Source: Nematostella vectensis (lineage: Eukaryota > Cnidaria > Anthozoa > Actiniaria > Edwardsiidae). From it: 64,000 bases of DNA. Of the stretch, positions 43,475 to 57,225 are shown piece by piece. The notes below the pieces were generated by a model that worked only from the letters and a program-made list of their open reading frames with translations, had not been told where the DNA came from and searched no databases. Numbering within the stretch: position 1 is the first letter of the stretch; each line of letters starts with the position of its first letter. Location of the stretch: assembly GCF_932526225.1 (NCBI RefSeq), contig NC_064048.1:1727340-1791339 (forward strand), given 5' to 3'. Both the position numbers and the translations under genes were made by a program.

Positions 43475-46400
43475 CTGCCGCGGTGTAGGTTTGTAGCGTT
43501 GCAGAATGGTCCTCGTTGCAGAAGTGTCTAACCAATCAGATTGTCTCTTGTATCTCCCATGCCGTCCATCCAATCAAAGTGCCTTGTGATCGTGTCTTGT
43601 ACCTGGTGGAGATTGTACCAAGGGGAGATCGTTCATAGGGTCGTGTTGGAATTGTTAACTTGGTGAATCACTTTTTCAGCATTTACCTTTATTCAAGGTA
43701 AGGATCTCCATTAATTATAATAATTTTTGGGTAGATGAAGTTCTGCTGAATATGTTCCTCTTGAAAATCTATAAGCAAAACAGCGAAGACTATTGTAATA
43801 CTTAAGTATTAGCTCAACTGATGAAAAAAGCAAACTCCATCCAACCTTAAGTTATTAGCCCAACAAAGTCATGGAATAATGCATGTTTGATTATGTTACT
43901 TAAGACGATTTGTTAAGTTCAAGGCCCTGTTTTTAAAATTAGGTAAGGTTTTCATGCCGTTCCAAGGAACCCGAAATCAAGCATCCAGTGACACTTTCAA
44001 AGTATTGCTTTTGTTTCTCTGTTAAAATACATCCCTTTGTTAATATATTATCTGCAAGCATACCAGTCTTATCAAGTGAGACTTTATGTTCTCTTAAGGG
44101 ATAATGATTTTTGGTTATCCTTACAGCTTTTCCCGATTAAAGTGGATTCCGATTTGTGTTATTTTGCCCTTGTAATCCACGTGTCGGTAGCCGTTTGTGG
44201 TGTCCGGAACTCATAGTGAACGAATAATATAGAAATGCGAGAAAAAAATATAGGAAGCGCTCTATATTAGCATTGTTTAGAATCTAAGTGTTAGTGATTT
44301 TTTTTAATTTTCAAACGCATTAATTCCTAGCTCTAGTGGAGCGGGATTTGAATGATGTTGAGCCATACTTGTATTTAACGATCTCAAATAATCATTTTTG
44401 TATTATCTATAAGCTTATAAAGCGTTGAAATAGAGTTCTGTATTTGTATTCACTTTTATTGGACTAAAATATTTCTTCGCTGACCTTATTTCTGAACAAA
44501 AGCCTTATTATGTATTGCTTTGTGTGCATAATATTTATGCACACGCTTTATGAGTTATGGATGGTTCATGTGCAAAATTACTTAAACAAAAGCCTTTAAA
44601 CATAAGGGTCTGTTGTAATCATACCAACAGTTTTCCCTGCAATGCTAATTTTTTATATGCTTCCTTGGAACTTTACTAGCTTTCTAAAGGTTTACCACCT
44701 AATAAAAACAGGATCTGGTGAATGTTGGAATTTTGGAAATTCCAAATCAAGCATGAAAGCAAAATAGAATAATGTTAAAGAGTTTTTAAGATGCAAAAAA
44801 CGATTTGTAAAAGGTGGTAAACAGTTTCACAACATGTATATACAGTAACTTGTGTTTGAAGTCGTCATACAACATAAAGTAATTGAAAAAAGATTTGTCA
44901 CTTATTGCAATCATAAACATACAGAAATAATATCACATACGTTTCAATATTATGCTGGAAAAAGCTTATATTTAGTCACAGATGTGAGTCATGTGTCACA
45001 CTCTGGTTCCAATACTGTATATGCATATAGCTGTGTAGGCTAAATGTCACTGTGACTTGGTTTGCACTTTATTTGGAAAGTATGTGTGTGTATAAAGCCC
45101 CATGTGCCAAGCAAAAAGCAAACATTTGAACTTAACCCATATGACTCCTACACAACTTGGTAGAGGTTTTCAAGCAATGGATAAGATTATAGAAAAGGGT
45201 TCTAATGGGTTTTTGGAGAAGTAGGACATCAACCTGGTTTTGAAACTTGAAAAAGTGACCCAGTTTTTAATTTTCTCACACAAGCTCAAAATACACTAAA
45301 ATGTGACTTCATGTGTATATGGGACTAAATTAATAGGTCCCAGTTAGTCCCTTTTTGTGAGTTCAACTGTATGTTGGTCTGCACAACCCACATTGAGGTA
45401 CTATGACGGTATTACACCACAAGCAAAAGTTGTTTAAAAAAAAACTAAACATGTTCTGTTTGACAGGCTGGAATGGCAGAATAACCAGGAGAACTACAAG
45501 GTAAAAGTCCAGCCAAACATGCAAACATGTTGTTAACCACTGATGTATATGTAAAGGTAATACCGGGGCTTACTTTTGGTCGCCATGTCAAAGATTGTAC
45601 TAAAACATTTGTTGTCACCGGTTTTCAAGAATTTTGTTATCCTAAATAAAAAGAATCTCTTTTTTCACGCGAATTCATGAAATGTGAGCTTCAAAACATT
45701 GAGCAAAGTACAACAGGGATTGGAAGAAAAACCTACTGTAATTCACACTTTTGTTGTGTCCAGCAAACATCAAACTACTTTGACTGACAATTAAAAAAGT
45801 CTCAACATATGTAAATTTTTTGTCATTCACATCATCACCCAAGTTTCACTAGGATGTTTTTTGCTCTTTGGGTTTCTTCAGTGTCTTTCACAACTAATGT
45901 ATAACCTCTCCCAGGTCTTTATGGTGGCAGCAACCAATTATGAGCCATAGCAAGATTCAAACAATGACAACATGCAAGTGAGCACCATCGCCTGATCCAA
46001 GTGCCAACTGTGCCAGAATGTGAACTTTTATTGGATCTGTATCGTACAGTGAAAAAACGTTGTTTGAGAAGCTAATCATCCACCTTTCAACTGTGGTGGC
46101 GAGTATTGAGATTGCAGATGTAACACATCATTTGATTGTGACCTTGACACAGCTTGATATCGAATCAGTACAAATAGGGTGCAAGTGCATATAGTACAAA
46201 TGAAATCCCCCAGCTTTCTGGTCTGTCTGAAGTTGATCGGCCAAACTGTGACTCGCTTAAGCTGGCAACAATGAATCAGGTGGTTCCTGATGATACCCCC
46301 TGGTGAACCAGGCTAATATCCCTACCATTTTCTGTTATTAAAAATGTAGAAAATGGATAGGGAGGGGACCAGTAACCTTGCGTTGTCTCTTTTTATGTTT

Positions 46401-46580
46401 TATTTTAAGACTTCACAACCATACGTAGTAAACTGTATGTCCGATCGGGTCTTATGGAGGTAAATGACGGAGGATCGTATGACAGCAGTGCCGGAGATAT
46501 GCTTTAAATATGAATAGAGTTTAGTGGCAAAGTTTAACTAGCGCAGATTTGTGTAGTAAATAAATACAGTTATACTTTGA
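43475..46580 (+). ncRNA. Possible spliced non-coding transcript
   Basis: Downstream of the NRF1-like site, a good donor (TTCAAG-GTAAGG) ends a putative first exon at 43697. A 34-base exon-like segment at 45467-45500 has a pyrimidine-AG acceptor and an ACAAG-GTAAAAG donor. A strong acceptor ('cctctcccag') opens a last segment at 45915, which reaches an AATAAA at 46559-46564. No frame through these exons stays open for long, so I propose a non-coding RNA. All of this rests on splice-site appearance only. Confidence 0.3.
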
Positions 46581-49500
46581 GTTGAAATGTCATTTGTTCT
46601 GTTCCTTGTTTAGTTCTTTATAAATTCAGTTTATAACCTTTAGTTGTCTTGTCAGTGTTTTTACTAGAAAACCTGTGGTAGCCCAGTCATAAAATGCATT
46701 TTTTTTTCGTCGTCTCGTGTTTGTGCAAAATACCCAAGAATATTTGCGCTATAGTCGATACCTTCTGCATAAGCTGTGTCATGGCCGCCATCTTGGATTT
46801 TGCGAGTCCAGCTCTCAGATCCATGTATTTGTGCAGTTGAAGGCCAGATTCCAGATTTCATTACTGTATATATTACCATAGTCTCTGTCTATACGAAGTA
46901 GTTGTGCAAAATCATCTCAAGCCGGATTGATTTCGCTGTATTTACTCGTGTTTACATTTGCGATCGCCATGAATGAATCCCAAAGAAGTGACTACCTTAG
47001 TTTGAGACTATTGAAGAAAATCGTCTTCTACAAATCGCTGTGAAGAATCCCAAAGAAGTGACTACCTTACATCGGGACACTTGTCCGGCTACCCATAAGA
47101 CATTAAATGACATGATTATTTTACCAAGTAGATTTCAAATTATTTTGGTACTATGGTGCTTATTTTTTGGTATTTTGGTCCTTTCTTTAAATAAGTTTTG
47201 TTTTCTTCCTAAAACAACTTTATCCCTCATTGAATGTCATTTTAATTTTATGGAACATTTTCAATGAAATCTAGAGCATTGTGTTATCTTTAAAGTGTTG
47301 TTGATCTCGATCCTTAAGAATATGTATATGTTACAATTTCAAGTCTGGATATTCTATAGCCCTCTCATTTACTTCAAAATAAAAATGTATAAACAATATG
47401 ATAGCATAAATAGATATTGTTGTTTACTTTTCACTTACATAAATGAAATAAGAAATTTAATCTAAATTATATTGTTAATACAATATGGCTCACTTTGGGT
47501 GTTAAAATAAATTTACCCGTAAGTGATAGCACATTGAGGGCAGTGAACCAAAGAAATGTTTACGAAATATTTAACATTCTCACATTCTTAGTTTTCCTGA
47601 ATTTTATCCCGGTGCTATCTCTGCTGCGGGGATAGTATTTGTAAGATAGGACCATCAGCCGCTACTACTTTAATGGAGCACACTTCGAGACCAACCCCAT
47701 CTAAAGAGATGATGCTTCTTACCTTTCTTGCCCCAATCATTGTTGTGATATGGCATATACAATAAAAAAAACAAGATTATACATGTTTTTATTATATCCA
47801 TTTTATGATAGCTGAACAGAATAATGATTATTAAAAATAAATAATCCCTAAAGTTATCATGTTCGTAGAATCTGTACACAGCACAAGCAGAGGTTTAGTT
47901 AAGAGCGGAGACTATCGAATTTCTCTCTTTAGAACATTTTCCCTTTCCATAGCATAACCTTATTTAGGCAGCTAATCGCATTTTGCCAATACTCACTAAA
48001 CTAAAATTAGTCAAGCTTCTTTCTTTCTAAGAGTGGCTTTAGTGTTTTGATTGTGCTATTTCTTTTTGACGAACTCGATATCTTAGCTAACAAAATAAGG
48101 ACAGATCCTGGGCAGCCTGTGAGGCTAGAAACTTATTTTTGCTTAGCTACGTCAATTCTTTGCAGATAAAACTCCACTACAAGGCCAAGACAACAGGAAG
48201 AAGTATTTCTGCGATATTTTTAGAACAATAGAAGTGCTGAATGGATATTGAATAAGAAATCAAACTTCTTTGAAATTTATCCAACTTAAACACCATTCGA
48301 CCGGATTTATGGATGTGGAAAACGGATCCAACATTACTATTCGAAAAAAGAAACGAATTCTTAAATGAGAATAAAATTCGGTGAGTCATGTCATAGTTCG
48401 CCTCCCTACAACGCCTTAGAAATAGTAAAATAGGCGTAGTCATAAGAAATAATATGCCTAAATCAGAGATTCTCTTTCATTATAGGGCAAATGTTTCAAT
48501 ACACACTTCAACAAGGCCCGTACCCAGAGAGGGGCAGCACCGCCCACGAGAGCAAAAGGTCCACTTCTATGTATTTATGGATATGTTAAAAGGGAGTCCT
48601 ATTTTATAAGCCTTTGGCTTCTCTGGACTTCCTTGCCTTCTTAATTTTATGAATTGTAACTCTATAAAAAAAATACTGGCAAAATAAAACTGCGAACTGT
48701 TCTGAGCCACAATAAAAACTCATAAAACAGCAAAACTAGTAATGAAGTGAACAAAGCCCCTTTCTAAATCATAATTCAGAAAAGGTTCAATAATTTAGAT
48801 ACACCTTTGTGCAGATTTTTTCATTTTTAAATATAGTCTCGGTCATTATATCATTGTCTAACGTAGTAAATGGAAATGGTCCTGTGTGCGTATTTTTTTT
48901 TTCAATTTCAACGCTTATACATATTTTTTCAAAATGCCTTGTTTTCCACCTGTGTATGCTTTTCGCGGTTTACTTATTTTTGCGCATTTGTTGCGGCCCC
49001 CCGCCTCCCCTCTCTCTCTCCTCTCTCCCTCCCTTTATCTCTCTGACTACTGTTTAGTGTCTTTGTCTATTTGTTTGATGTGTGTTGCTTAAGAAAAACT
49101 GTAAAACGATTAGGTTCTACGGTAAAATAACATAATGTATGCATATTTTGTTTAGAAAGCCGATAGTGATGCAGGATTTCAAGTTCAAAATTCTCAATTC
49201 TGTCTAACATATTCACATTTTGTTAATCAAGTATGCAAGAAAATTTCTATTGTTCTGCGACGGATCATAATTTCCCGTCCATAGGATTTTCTTTTTGTAC
49301 TAACATACAGGAAGAACATACGCGGTTACAGGCATGTAGCCATAACTTTGAGCTTGGATTCGTTTACCCATTTAGATGACCATTTGCTCTTGGATATTTC
49401 GTCCCAGCTCGCAGTATATGAGCGGACATGCCGGTTGAGTCGGAGGGCTTCCAAATACTTTAACTAGATTTCTGGGGTGCATACCCCATAAACATTCTCG

Positions 49501-49756
49501 CGGTTCGTTTATTATGCTTGCGAAAAATGCAGGAGTTAAGGTCCCCATAAGAAAAAATCCCTCTTAAAACAGTGCACATGAAATAGGGAACGATTAGGCC
49601 AAAAAATATTTCATTTCTGGTCGCGATTTCTACCTCGAGAGCAAGCGGGCGGGTGATTTTTATTTATTTTGTTTAATTTGTTTATTTATTTCTAATAATA
49701 AAATCTGAATTTCACGTGGAGAAAAATGATTCATTCAATCAGAGGCACTATTGCGA
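46581..49756. other. No gene recognised
   Basis: No supported exon. A direct repeat of 'gaatcccaaagaagtgacta' + 'ccttag' occurs at about 46975 and 47045, 70 bases apart. A CT-rich tract lies at about 49000-49045. Confidence 0.4.
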
Positions 49757-50515
49757 CACCAGCCCTCTCTTCTAAGCCAACCCTCTCTGATGAACTAGCC
49801 CTCTCAAATAAGCCAGCTCTTTCTGATAAGCCACACCTTTCTAATAAGTCACCCATCTCGAATAAGCCACCCTTCTCTAATAAGCCACCCCTCTCTAATA
49901 AGCCACCCTTCTCTAATAAGCCACCCTCTCTAATAAGCCACCCCTCACTAATAAGCCACCCCTTTCTAATAAGCCACCCCTCTCTAATAAAAGTCACCCC
50001 TCTCTAATAAGCCACCCTTCTCTAGAGTCACCCCTCTCTAATAAAAGTCACCCCTCTCTAAAAGCCACCCCTCTCTAATAAGTTACCCCTCTCTAATAAG
50101 TCACCCCTCCCTAATAAGCCAGCCCCTCTAAAAGCCACCCCTCTCTATTATAAGTCACCCCTCTCTAATAAGTCAGCCCTCTCTAATAAGCCACCCCTCT
50201 CTGATGAGCCATCCTCTAATAAGTCACCCCTATCTGATAAGCCACCCCTCTCTAATATGCCACCCCTCTCTAATAAGCCACCCCTCTCTAATAAGCAACC
50301 CTCTCTAATGAGCCACACCTCTCAAATAAGCCACCCCTCTCTAATAAGCCACCCCTCTCTAAAAGCCACTCCTCACTAATAGGTCAACCCTCTCTAATAA
50401 GCCACCCCTCTCTAAAAGCCACTCCTCACTAATAGGTCAAACCTCTCTAATGAGCCAACCCTCTCTAAAAGCCACTCCTCACTAATAGGTCAACCCTCTC
50501 TAATAAGCCACTATA
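49757..50515 (+). repeat. 18-bp minisatellite, forward orientation
   Basis: About forty imperfect copies of 'tctctaataagccacccc', with some 17-20-base variants (for example 'ctctctaaaagccac' and 'taataaaagtcac'). The open frame coding a six-residue SNKPPL repeat is a by-product. Confidence 0.93.
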
Positions 50516-52069
50516 TAAATCACTATATTTCCCAAGTGATATGTTTGGAGTTGATATCCAATTTTACACGTGTAAAATTAGATACAATTGGATTGATTTT
50601 TTAAGGAATAATCGGAATATTTTTTGTGACTGTAAAGACAGCAATGTAAAACTTGGGCAGCCAAACGAAATGTCCTATATATGAGAAAAAGACCATTACG
50701 TTCTCAAGATTTTAAATAAAACGAGTCACAGTCACATTATAAACTGATGTTTTATTTCTTTTGTAAACAATGTTTTTTTTTTAAATCAGCAAATCCCAAA
50801 CTGATAAATATACAATTAGATGCAAATGTTCGAAATGAAATTAAGCGGGTCAAGGGGGAAGGGTGTCTTTGTTTTTTGGATGGGCGGACATCAGCAAAAA
50901 AAAAAAAAAAGACTGTAGCGGATCTATTAAAAATTATACTAAGATTACTAATCCTGGTATTTGACAACAAAATGACCGTGAATTGCACAATTGTTAAATT
51001 AGCTAGAAAAAGGGCTATACGTCCCGACTAATCGGATGATGCGGCGAAAAAGAAGCGATTTCCAGCGTATAAGTTCTTCCAAAATTTCAAAATGTATTGG
51101 TGCAGATTTGTCAATTCATAGCTTCATCATCCTTTTCATCGTTTTCAAACTGTTCAGGCTTCGTGCAATAAAGTCGAAAATAAAAATAGCCGACATAGAT
51201 GACACGCCGCAGATGCTTTTTCTTAGTAAGCATTTTGTAACTTCCCTCGTCTTATCTATAACATAAGATATGACCTTTTAAAGATCTTCCAAGCCTTGTG
51301 CTCTGCTTGAAAAGGTATTTCATAGTGAAATATTGCACTAGTGAAGATCTCAAAACTTGCTGACATTTGTTACGTTTGCTGACATTTGTTACATTTGCTG
51401 ACATTTGTTACATTTGCTGATATTTGTTACATGAAAATAGACGTAGCCATACTCCACACCCCATTGTCATTTTGGAACGAGTTTGTCTTTCCTGATCACA
51501 CATCATATTACGCTGCCGAAATCTTTAAACGTGATTATAGTAAAAGATTCGATGGTATAAAACTGACTATTTTTTTCAACATTCCCAGTACGTGCTAATG
51601 GTTTACAAAAACGATATCCCCGTATTTTTAAGGCCACAAGCGTCCAAAATAGCTTAATCCAAAAAATATAGGGTTATAAACATTTCGTTGTATTGCTGTC
51701 TTTGTTGAAATAACATGCAGTTTCTAGCCGTGAGGCGACTCAATAGTCTCCTAGCGCGTTCTTCCAGGAGCTTCAACATTATTCTTTAACAGTACCTACT
51801 GCTTATTCTACCTAAATAATATTGAATAGTACGGTAACTACAGAAATGTGACACATTATTCCATGCTGAGGCCAGGAGGGAATACACCTTTTCATAGACT
51901 AGGTAATTAGTTGTCGTAGAAGGCAGTTAATAACATTAACTGCTATCCCTTAGAGTTTAGGGACCACGCCCTTTCTCTGCCGCATAGGTGTCAAAACTTA
52001 TATTGGCCACACGTAGGATAGAATCCTGCTAGGGAGACCCCTATTCATCCCCCCCCCCCTTATGAGACA
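50516..52069. other. Spacer between the two 18-bp arrays
   Basis: No gene recognised. Short open frames at 50747-51266 lack domains. A 19-bp repeat ('gctgacatttgttacattt') occurs about four times at 51358-51432. Confidence 0.4.
51358..51432. repeat. 19-bp tandem repeat
   Basis: Four near-identical copies of 'tttgctgacatttgttaca'. Confidence 0.85.
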
Positions 52070-52640
52070 GGTTTGGCTTATTAGAGAGGGATGGCTCAAC
52101 AGAGAGGGGTGGCTTATAAGAAAGGGGTGGCTTATTAGAAAGGGATGGCTTATTAGGGAGGGCTGGCTTATTAGAGAGGGATGGCTTATTAGAGAGGGGT
52201 GGCTTATTAGAGAGGGGTTGCTTATTAGAGAGGGGTGGCTTATTAGAGATGGGTGATTTATTAGAGAGGGCTGGTTTATTGGAGATGGGTGATTTATCAG
52301 AGAGGGCTGGCTTATTAAAGGGGTGACTTGTTAGATAGTGATGGCTTATTAGAGGGGTGACTTATTGGAGAGGACTGGCTTGTTTCATAAGGTTGGCTTA
52401 ATAGAGAGGGTGGCTTATTAAATAATGCACTCTATGCAGCCTAACAGAAGGTGCACACTGGTATGTAAATAATGTAATACTAGAAATTTTGCCAAGTGGT
52501 GGGTAAATAGAGTCGTGGCTTGCTAGAAAGGGATTGCTTATCAGAGGGGCAGCTTATTAGAGAGCTATGTTTTTTTTTAAAGATGGCTTATTAAAGAGGG
52601 TTGGCAGAAAGGAAGGGCAGATCATTGAGAGGGGGGGCAT
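52070..52640 (-). repeat. 18-bp minisatellite, reverse orientation
   Basis: The unit 'ggcttattagagaggggt' is the reverse complement of the unit at 49757-50515. It is regular from about 52070 to 52420 and scattered to about 52640. The open frame coding a six-residue WLIREG repeat is a by-product. Confidence 0.92.
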
Positions 52641-55582
52641 ATTATAGAGGGGGGATTAAAGGGCAGCATTTTACAGTAGGGGAATGTTGATTTGGTTAGT
52701 GAACAGCTGCTTTAGGAATATGTTTCATTGCCATTCAGAGACAATGGAGTCATCAAGGAAACATGTGATTTATTGGAAGATTATGCAAATAAATAGTTAC
52801 ATAACTACAGCAGAACATTATAAGCTATGATGTGACAAAGGTTGCTTCAGTAATCAAATTTGGAAATCCATCATGCCTGCTGAATAGATGGACAAAGGTA
52901 GTATAAGTCAAGTGTAACATACAAGTGAAAATCTCCTAGAGCTTGAAATAAAACAATGTAAAACATGTGAATTCTTCATGATCTCGATGTTATTTGTGAA
53001 CCAATAATCTGAAACTTAGGCTCACACTGTCTTTATATGTGTCCTTAATTCCAATGGCACAGTTGAATTCAAAACTGGACTATTTGCTTGGTGCCGCCTA
53101 AAGCTAAAGATGAGCTAAAGATGACAAAATCTCTGGTTCAATTTTGTTAACCTTGGCACCTTTGACATTGAATAACAAAATTTGACACTGCCTGAAATAA
53201 ATAAAAATGGAATTCCTCTGCAGTATTTGTCAAGGGCAATAACCAACTGTGATGTGTGGACAACTGCAGTGCAATGACTTGGTCAGGATGAGATAATCAA
53301 GGTGGTGAAGCCCCTGTGACAAAGAAAAATCATTGTAACCTTGTATTACATATTACAATTGAGTCAAGAGAACATGTTGAAGATGTTAGAAATTCATCTT
53401 AAAAACACTATCTGGGCAAATGAGGAGTAGCAATGTCAGATGAACGTATAAGAAGTAGCCAAAGACAAAGTTAAAAAAAAAACATGTTAAAAAACTTTTA
53501 CACTAAATGAAGACCCAGTTTCTGAAGCTGAGGCTAATTTATTTACTGTTAAAGGTGATTAAGTGCCATTGTTACTCAGATTACATAGAAATAACAAATT
53601 ATGAATTACCCCATTAATGTACTTTTGCGCAAATTTTTGGAAAAAACAGACCAAAAACAGAAACCTTCCCCCTATTTAAAGTCCCACACTATCAGTCAAG
53701 TTCAGCTACTGCTGATCAAGCAGTATGCCTTGAAGTTTCCAACAATGCACTGAGGTGTCTTTTCAGTCTGGGGATGGTGGCAGTCTGTTGCTGACAACAG
53801 TTTTGCTTGTAATTTGCTTAAAAATTACAACTTTTTTACATCAGGATTATAAAATTATAATTTATTTACATAAATAAAAAAATAAGTGAAATATAAAATA
53901 CAAGTGCATAATGTCTTCAAAGTAACAAATCCCCCTGTTAACATAGTAGTAGATAGATTGCTAAGCCAGCAATAAAAACATAAATACGCTCTATAGCAAG
54001 TTCTCTATAGCTAATTTGGCGTTTCAACAATAATCCAGGAAAACAATGAAAACAAAGTTGCAACTTAGGGAATATTAATCACTAAGTAGTAAGCACTTAT
54101 TTCTAACTACACTCCCCACTAATTCTCTATTGACTAATTCTCCCCACTCATTCTCTAATTCTCTATTGCCCCTTGAAACTTTAATTACTATGAGATTTAG
54201 GGGGTTCAAATAGAGGGTGCTGATTGGTCGAGGTGTCAGTGATCATTTTCTAATAGTTATTAGTATAAATATGAAATTTAATGGATTGTTTAAGCAAGGA
54301 TTTGATAAGGTGCAAAGGATTGGCAGGCACACAAACAGCATTTGCAGCATTTGGCAGTCATAGATAGCTATGGAAAAAGTCTAACATGACAACTGTTCAA
54401 AATCAAATACCAACTTTTTGGTGGTCAATGGTGATGACACGCCTGATAGAGAAGCATTCTAACGACTGTTGATTTCTTTTTATCTCATTAAAAATTTCAA
54501 CCCAGGCTGAGTTTTCAGCACAGTCGGGGGTCCAACCAGGTATTCCTAAAATGCTTGTAAAATTGCTTTTTCTATTATATGAGCGAGATTTCCAGCCTGG
54601 GCTGCTCACCCGTGCTAGGATTTTCACCCCACGCTCCAGTAGTGGATGGAATATCTCCATGTAATCACATAAATAAAGAACACTCTTTTTTTATAAGGAC
54701 CTTTTTTTATATGAACGACCAGCGTTTCACCAAATTTTAAGAACTGCTAAAAACATGCCGAGGTGCTGTGAATAGTTTTAACTGTTCAAAAACGAATTTA
54801 GTACAGGCTGAAGCTAGCTACTAATATGAAAAACATTTTCAGTCGCCTGGCCATACTAAAGCTTCAGCCAGGGTTGATATTCGTAATGTAAACAGACCCT
54901 TAGAAAAGGCAAATCTGAGGATATGCCAATTCACCGTATTGATTTTTATGAGGCAGAGAAAGATCAAATCAGGTTACTTAAGGGACTGTGTGATAATTGT
55001 AAGCTTATAGCTGCAATCTTACTGTACAACTTAGCCCAACTTAGATAGTGGAACTGATTGATTATCAATTGGATGTTTTACTCGCATTGCGTTCACTTGT
55101 TTATCAGTAGTAGCCTTTAAATATATTTCCTGTGAACTACTTGACCTGCTTAATTGTGGATATCTCCCCTAGCGAAGGACGGTACGAAAGTAAAGACTCG
55201 GTTTTTCGAGAAGTGAGGGAGCGTGACTCACCTCTTAATGGCTTGTCCCCGTCTTAGGACGGACTCCAGTAAGGGAAGATAACATGGCTTTTGCTAAATC
55301 CTTTTCTCTTGGGTGTTTCTCTGCTTTTTGAGTGTTTTTCTGCTTTATCAATTCCTCAGAAATCAGTTATATTATCAACAAACGACCGTTCTGCCATACC
55401 AAACTCGATCCCAGGGAAGAAGAGGGAAGACTGTTCTGCCACTCGATCTCAGTGTCACACGTGTGGCATTCTAACAAGGTCTATGATTGGACACATGTAG
55501 TCCTATCTGATTGGTTATAGACACTTTTACCACTTTTACCTTTTCAGGCAGAATGTGATACAACACATCAGCTGAACCAGTG
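52641..55582. other. No gene recognised
   Basis: AT-rich sequence inside the large inverted repeat. The open frame at 54403-54660 (minus) contains a short internal inverted motif (aacccaggctgag / ccagcctgggctg) and no domain. No RNA gene recognised. Confidence 0.4.
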
Positions 55583-55641
55583 CGTTTTTATGTATTAGTA
55601 ACGCAGGGCTTGATACAAATTCTTCAGACTTTTTATCTTTG

Positions 55642-55797
55642 ATGGGACTCAAAAGAGTTTTTCTGTTTGGCGCAGTTTTGGCATTTTTGTGGTACGGGCA
55701 CCATCGATGGTTCAAAGAAAAGGAGAAATTCCCTATCCAAGAAACAGCGAATACTCAGGAAAGAATACCAATAGAACACGACGAGAGGTTGGTGTGA
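55642..55797 (+). CDS. Small membrane-anchor open frame in the right arm (51 aa)
   Basis: Same frame as at 36636-36791: ATG, basic residues, the hydrophobic segment VFLFGAVLAFLWY, then a charged tail (WFKEKEKFPIQETANTQ..) and TGA. Conservation as an open frame in both arms hints at recent coding but could merely reflect recent duplication of the arm. Confidence 0.35.
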   Translation: MGLKRVFLFGAVLAFLWYGHHRWFKEKEKFPIQETANTQERIPIEHDERLV

Positions 55798-56934
55798 GGG
55801 CGAGTGAAAAGAGACTAAGGCGCATATACGAGGGAACCTAAACATCACAAGGTATCAGTATATCTAAAATATACTTTTTATTAAGTTTTGACAGGCTTTT
55901 TTATTTGATGCTATTTGGTATTTTTGTTGACCGGAATTTTAATTTTAAAAAATGAAATGAACCTTTTAAAACAGTTAATTGGATATTTTTTTTGTTCTAC
56001 TTAGTCTTGGGATTTTTCAAGAACGTTTTTTTTGTTTCAATTCTATCTGGTTCTTACGGTAAAATCAGCAACAAATAAATTCAAGGTGGGAAGTATGTAC
56101 TGTATTTAAGAAACAACAACAACACAGACTCCACTGTCAGGTCAGAATATTTTTGAAAGTTTTACGATTTTATTTCCAATTTCAATATGGCCAAAACCGT
56201 CACGGTTATGCATCCTTGAACTACACAATAAATGCTGCACGCTTTACGAGTTTCACAAATCGGAAACCACGTTTCACGATAAACTGACGACAAAGATCAA
56301 TCTTTACTCGGAAACCACGATTCACGATTTTTAAAGAGCATAGATCCCGATTCACGCTGATCAAATCTCGCCATTCACGAATCACGGCGAAGGTAGCATT
56401 CACGGATCACCGTTTTCAATTTGTCCTTTTCGCGATTCATGGTAAACAAAAAAGGCCGTTCACGGATCAGGAAAATAACCCTTACCGCGCCTGATTGATA
56501 TGAGATTGCAACAAACATGGTCTTGACAACTACCCTTTCTTTTTCTAAAAATACACTCTAGATGTGAATTGCTTGAATCTGATCAATATTATCTCTGGTG
56601 CTAGTGATGCATTATGGGAAGGTTGAGTAGACCTTGAATCTGACCAGTATTATCTCTGGTGCTAGCGATGCATTATGGGAAGGTTGAGTAGACCTCACGT
56701 CCTGAAAGTATCTTGCGCAGGCCCCTAGATTTGACGCATGCAGACCGATGGGTCCGATAGGTCAAATAGGTTTTTTTGCAGTGCTAAATAATAATCAATT
56801 AGTGCAAGTAGTACGTTAACTTGGAGCAGGGTTTTAATTATCTTACAATCTTTACCATAGTCGCTTATGATAATCAGGGGATTCCCCGGCGCGGTGTGGT
56901 TTAAGACATTCTTTTTCTTACAGAAACTTAAAAA

Positions 56935-57225
56935 TGACAAAGCAAAGATGCAAGCCTTAGAGAGCATTCGACGTCATCGACATAATATATTAAAGGATGT
57001 AGATATAGCACAAGCAACGATGCGAGCCTTAGAGAGCATTCGACGTCATCGACATAATATATTAAAGGATGTAGATATAGCACAAGCAACGATGCGAGCC
57101 TTAGAGAGCATTCGACGTCATCGACATAATATATGGAAGGATGTAGATATAGCACAAGCAACGATGCGAGCCTTAGAGAGCATTCAACGTAATCGACATA
57201 ATACATAGAACGATGTAGATTTTTT
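56935..57225. repeat. 72-bp tandem repeat, four copies (right arm)
   Basis: Four copies of the 72-bp unit found twice in the left arm. On the plus strand it reads as a 24-residue repeat (MRALESIRRHRHN..) within a frame at 56867-57208 that I do not take as a gene. Confidence 0.93.

Noticed and set aside
49726-50007. Six-residue repeat protein (SNKPPL), and WLIREG frames in the 52-kb array
   Set aside because: 18-bp repeat read in frame; the same unit is open on both strands.
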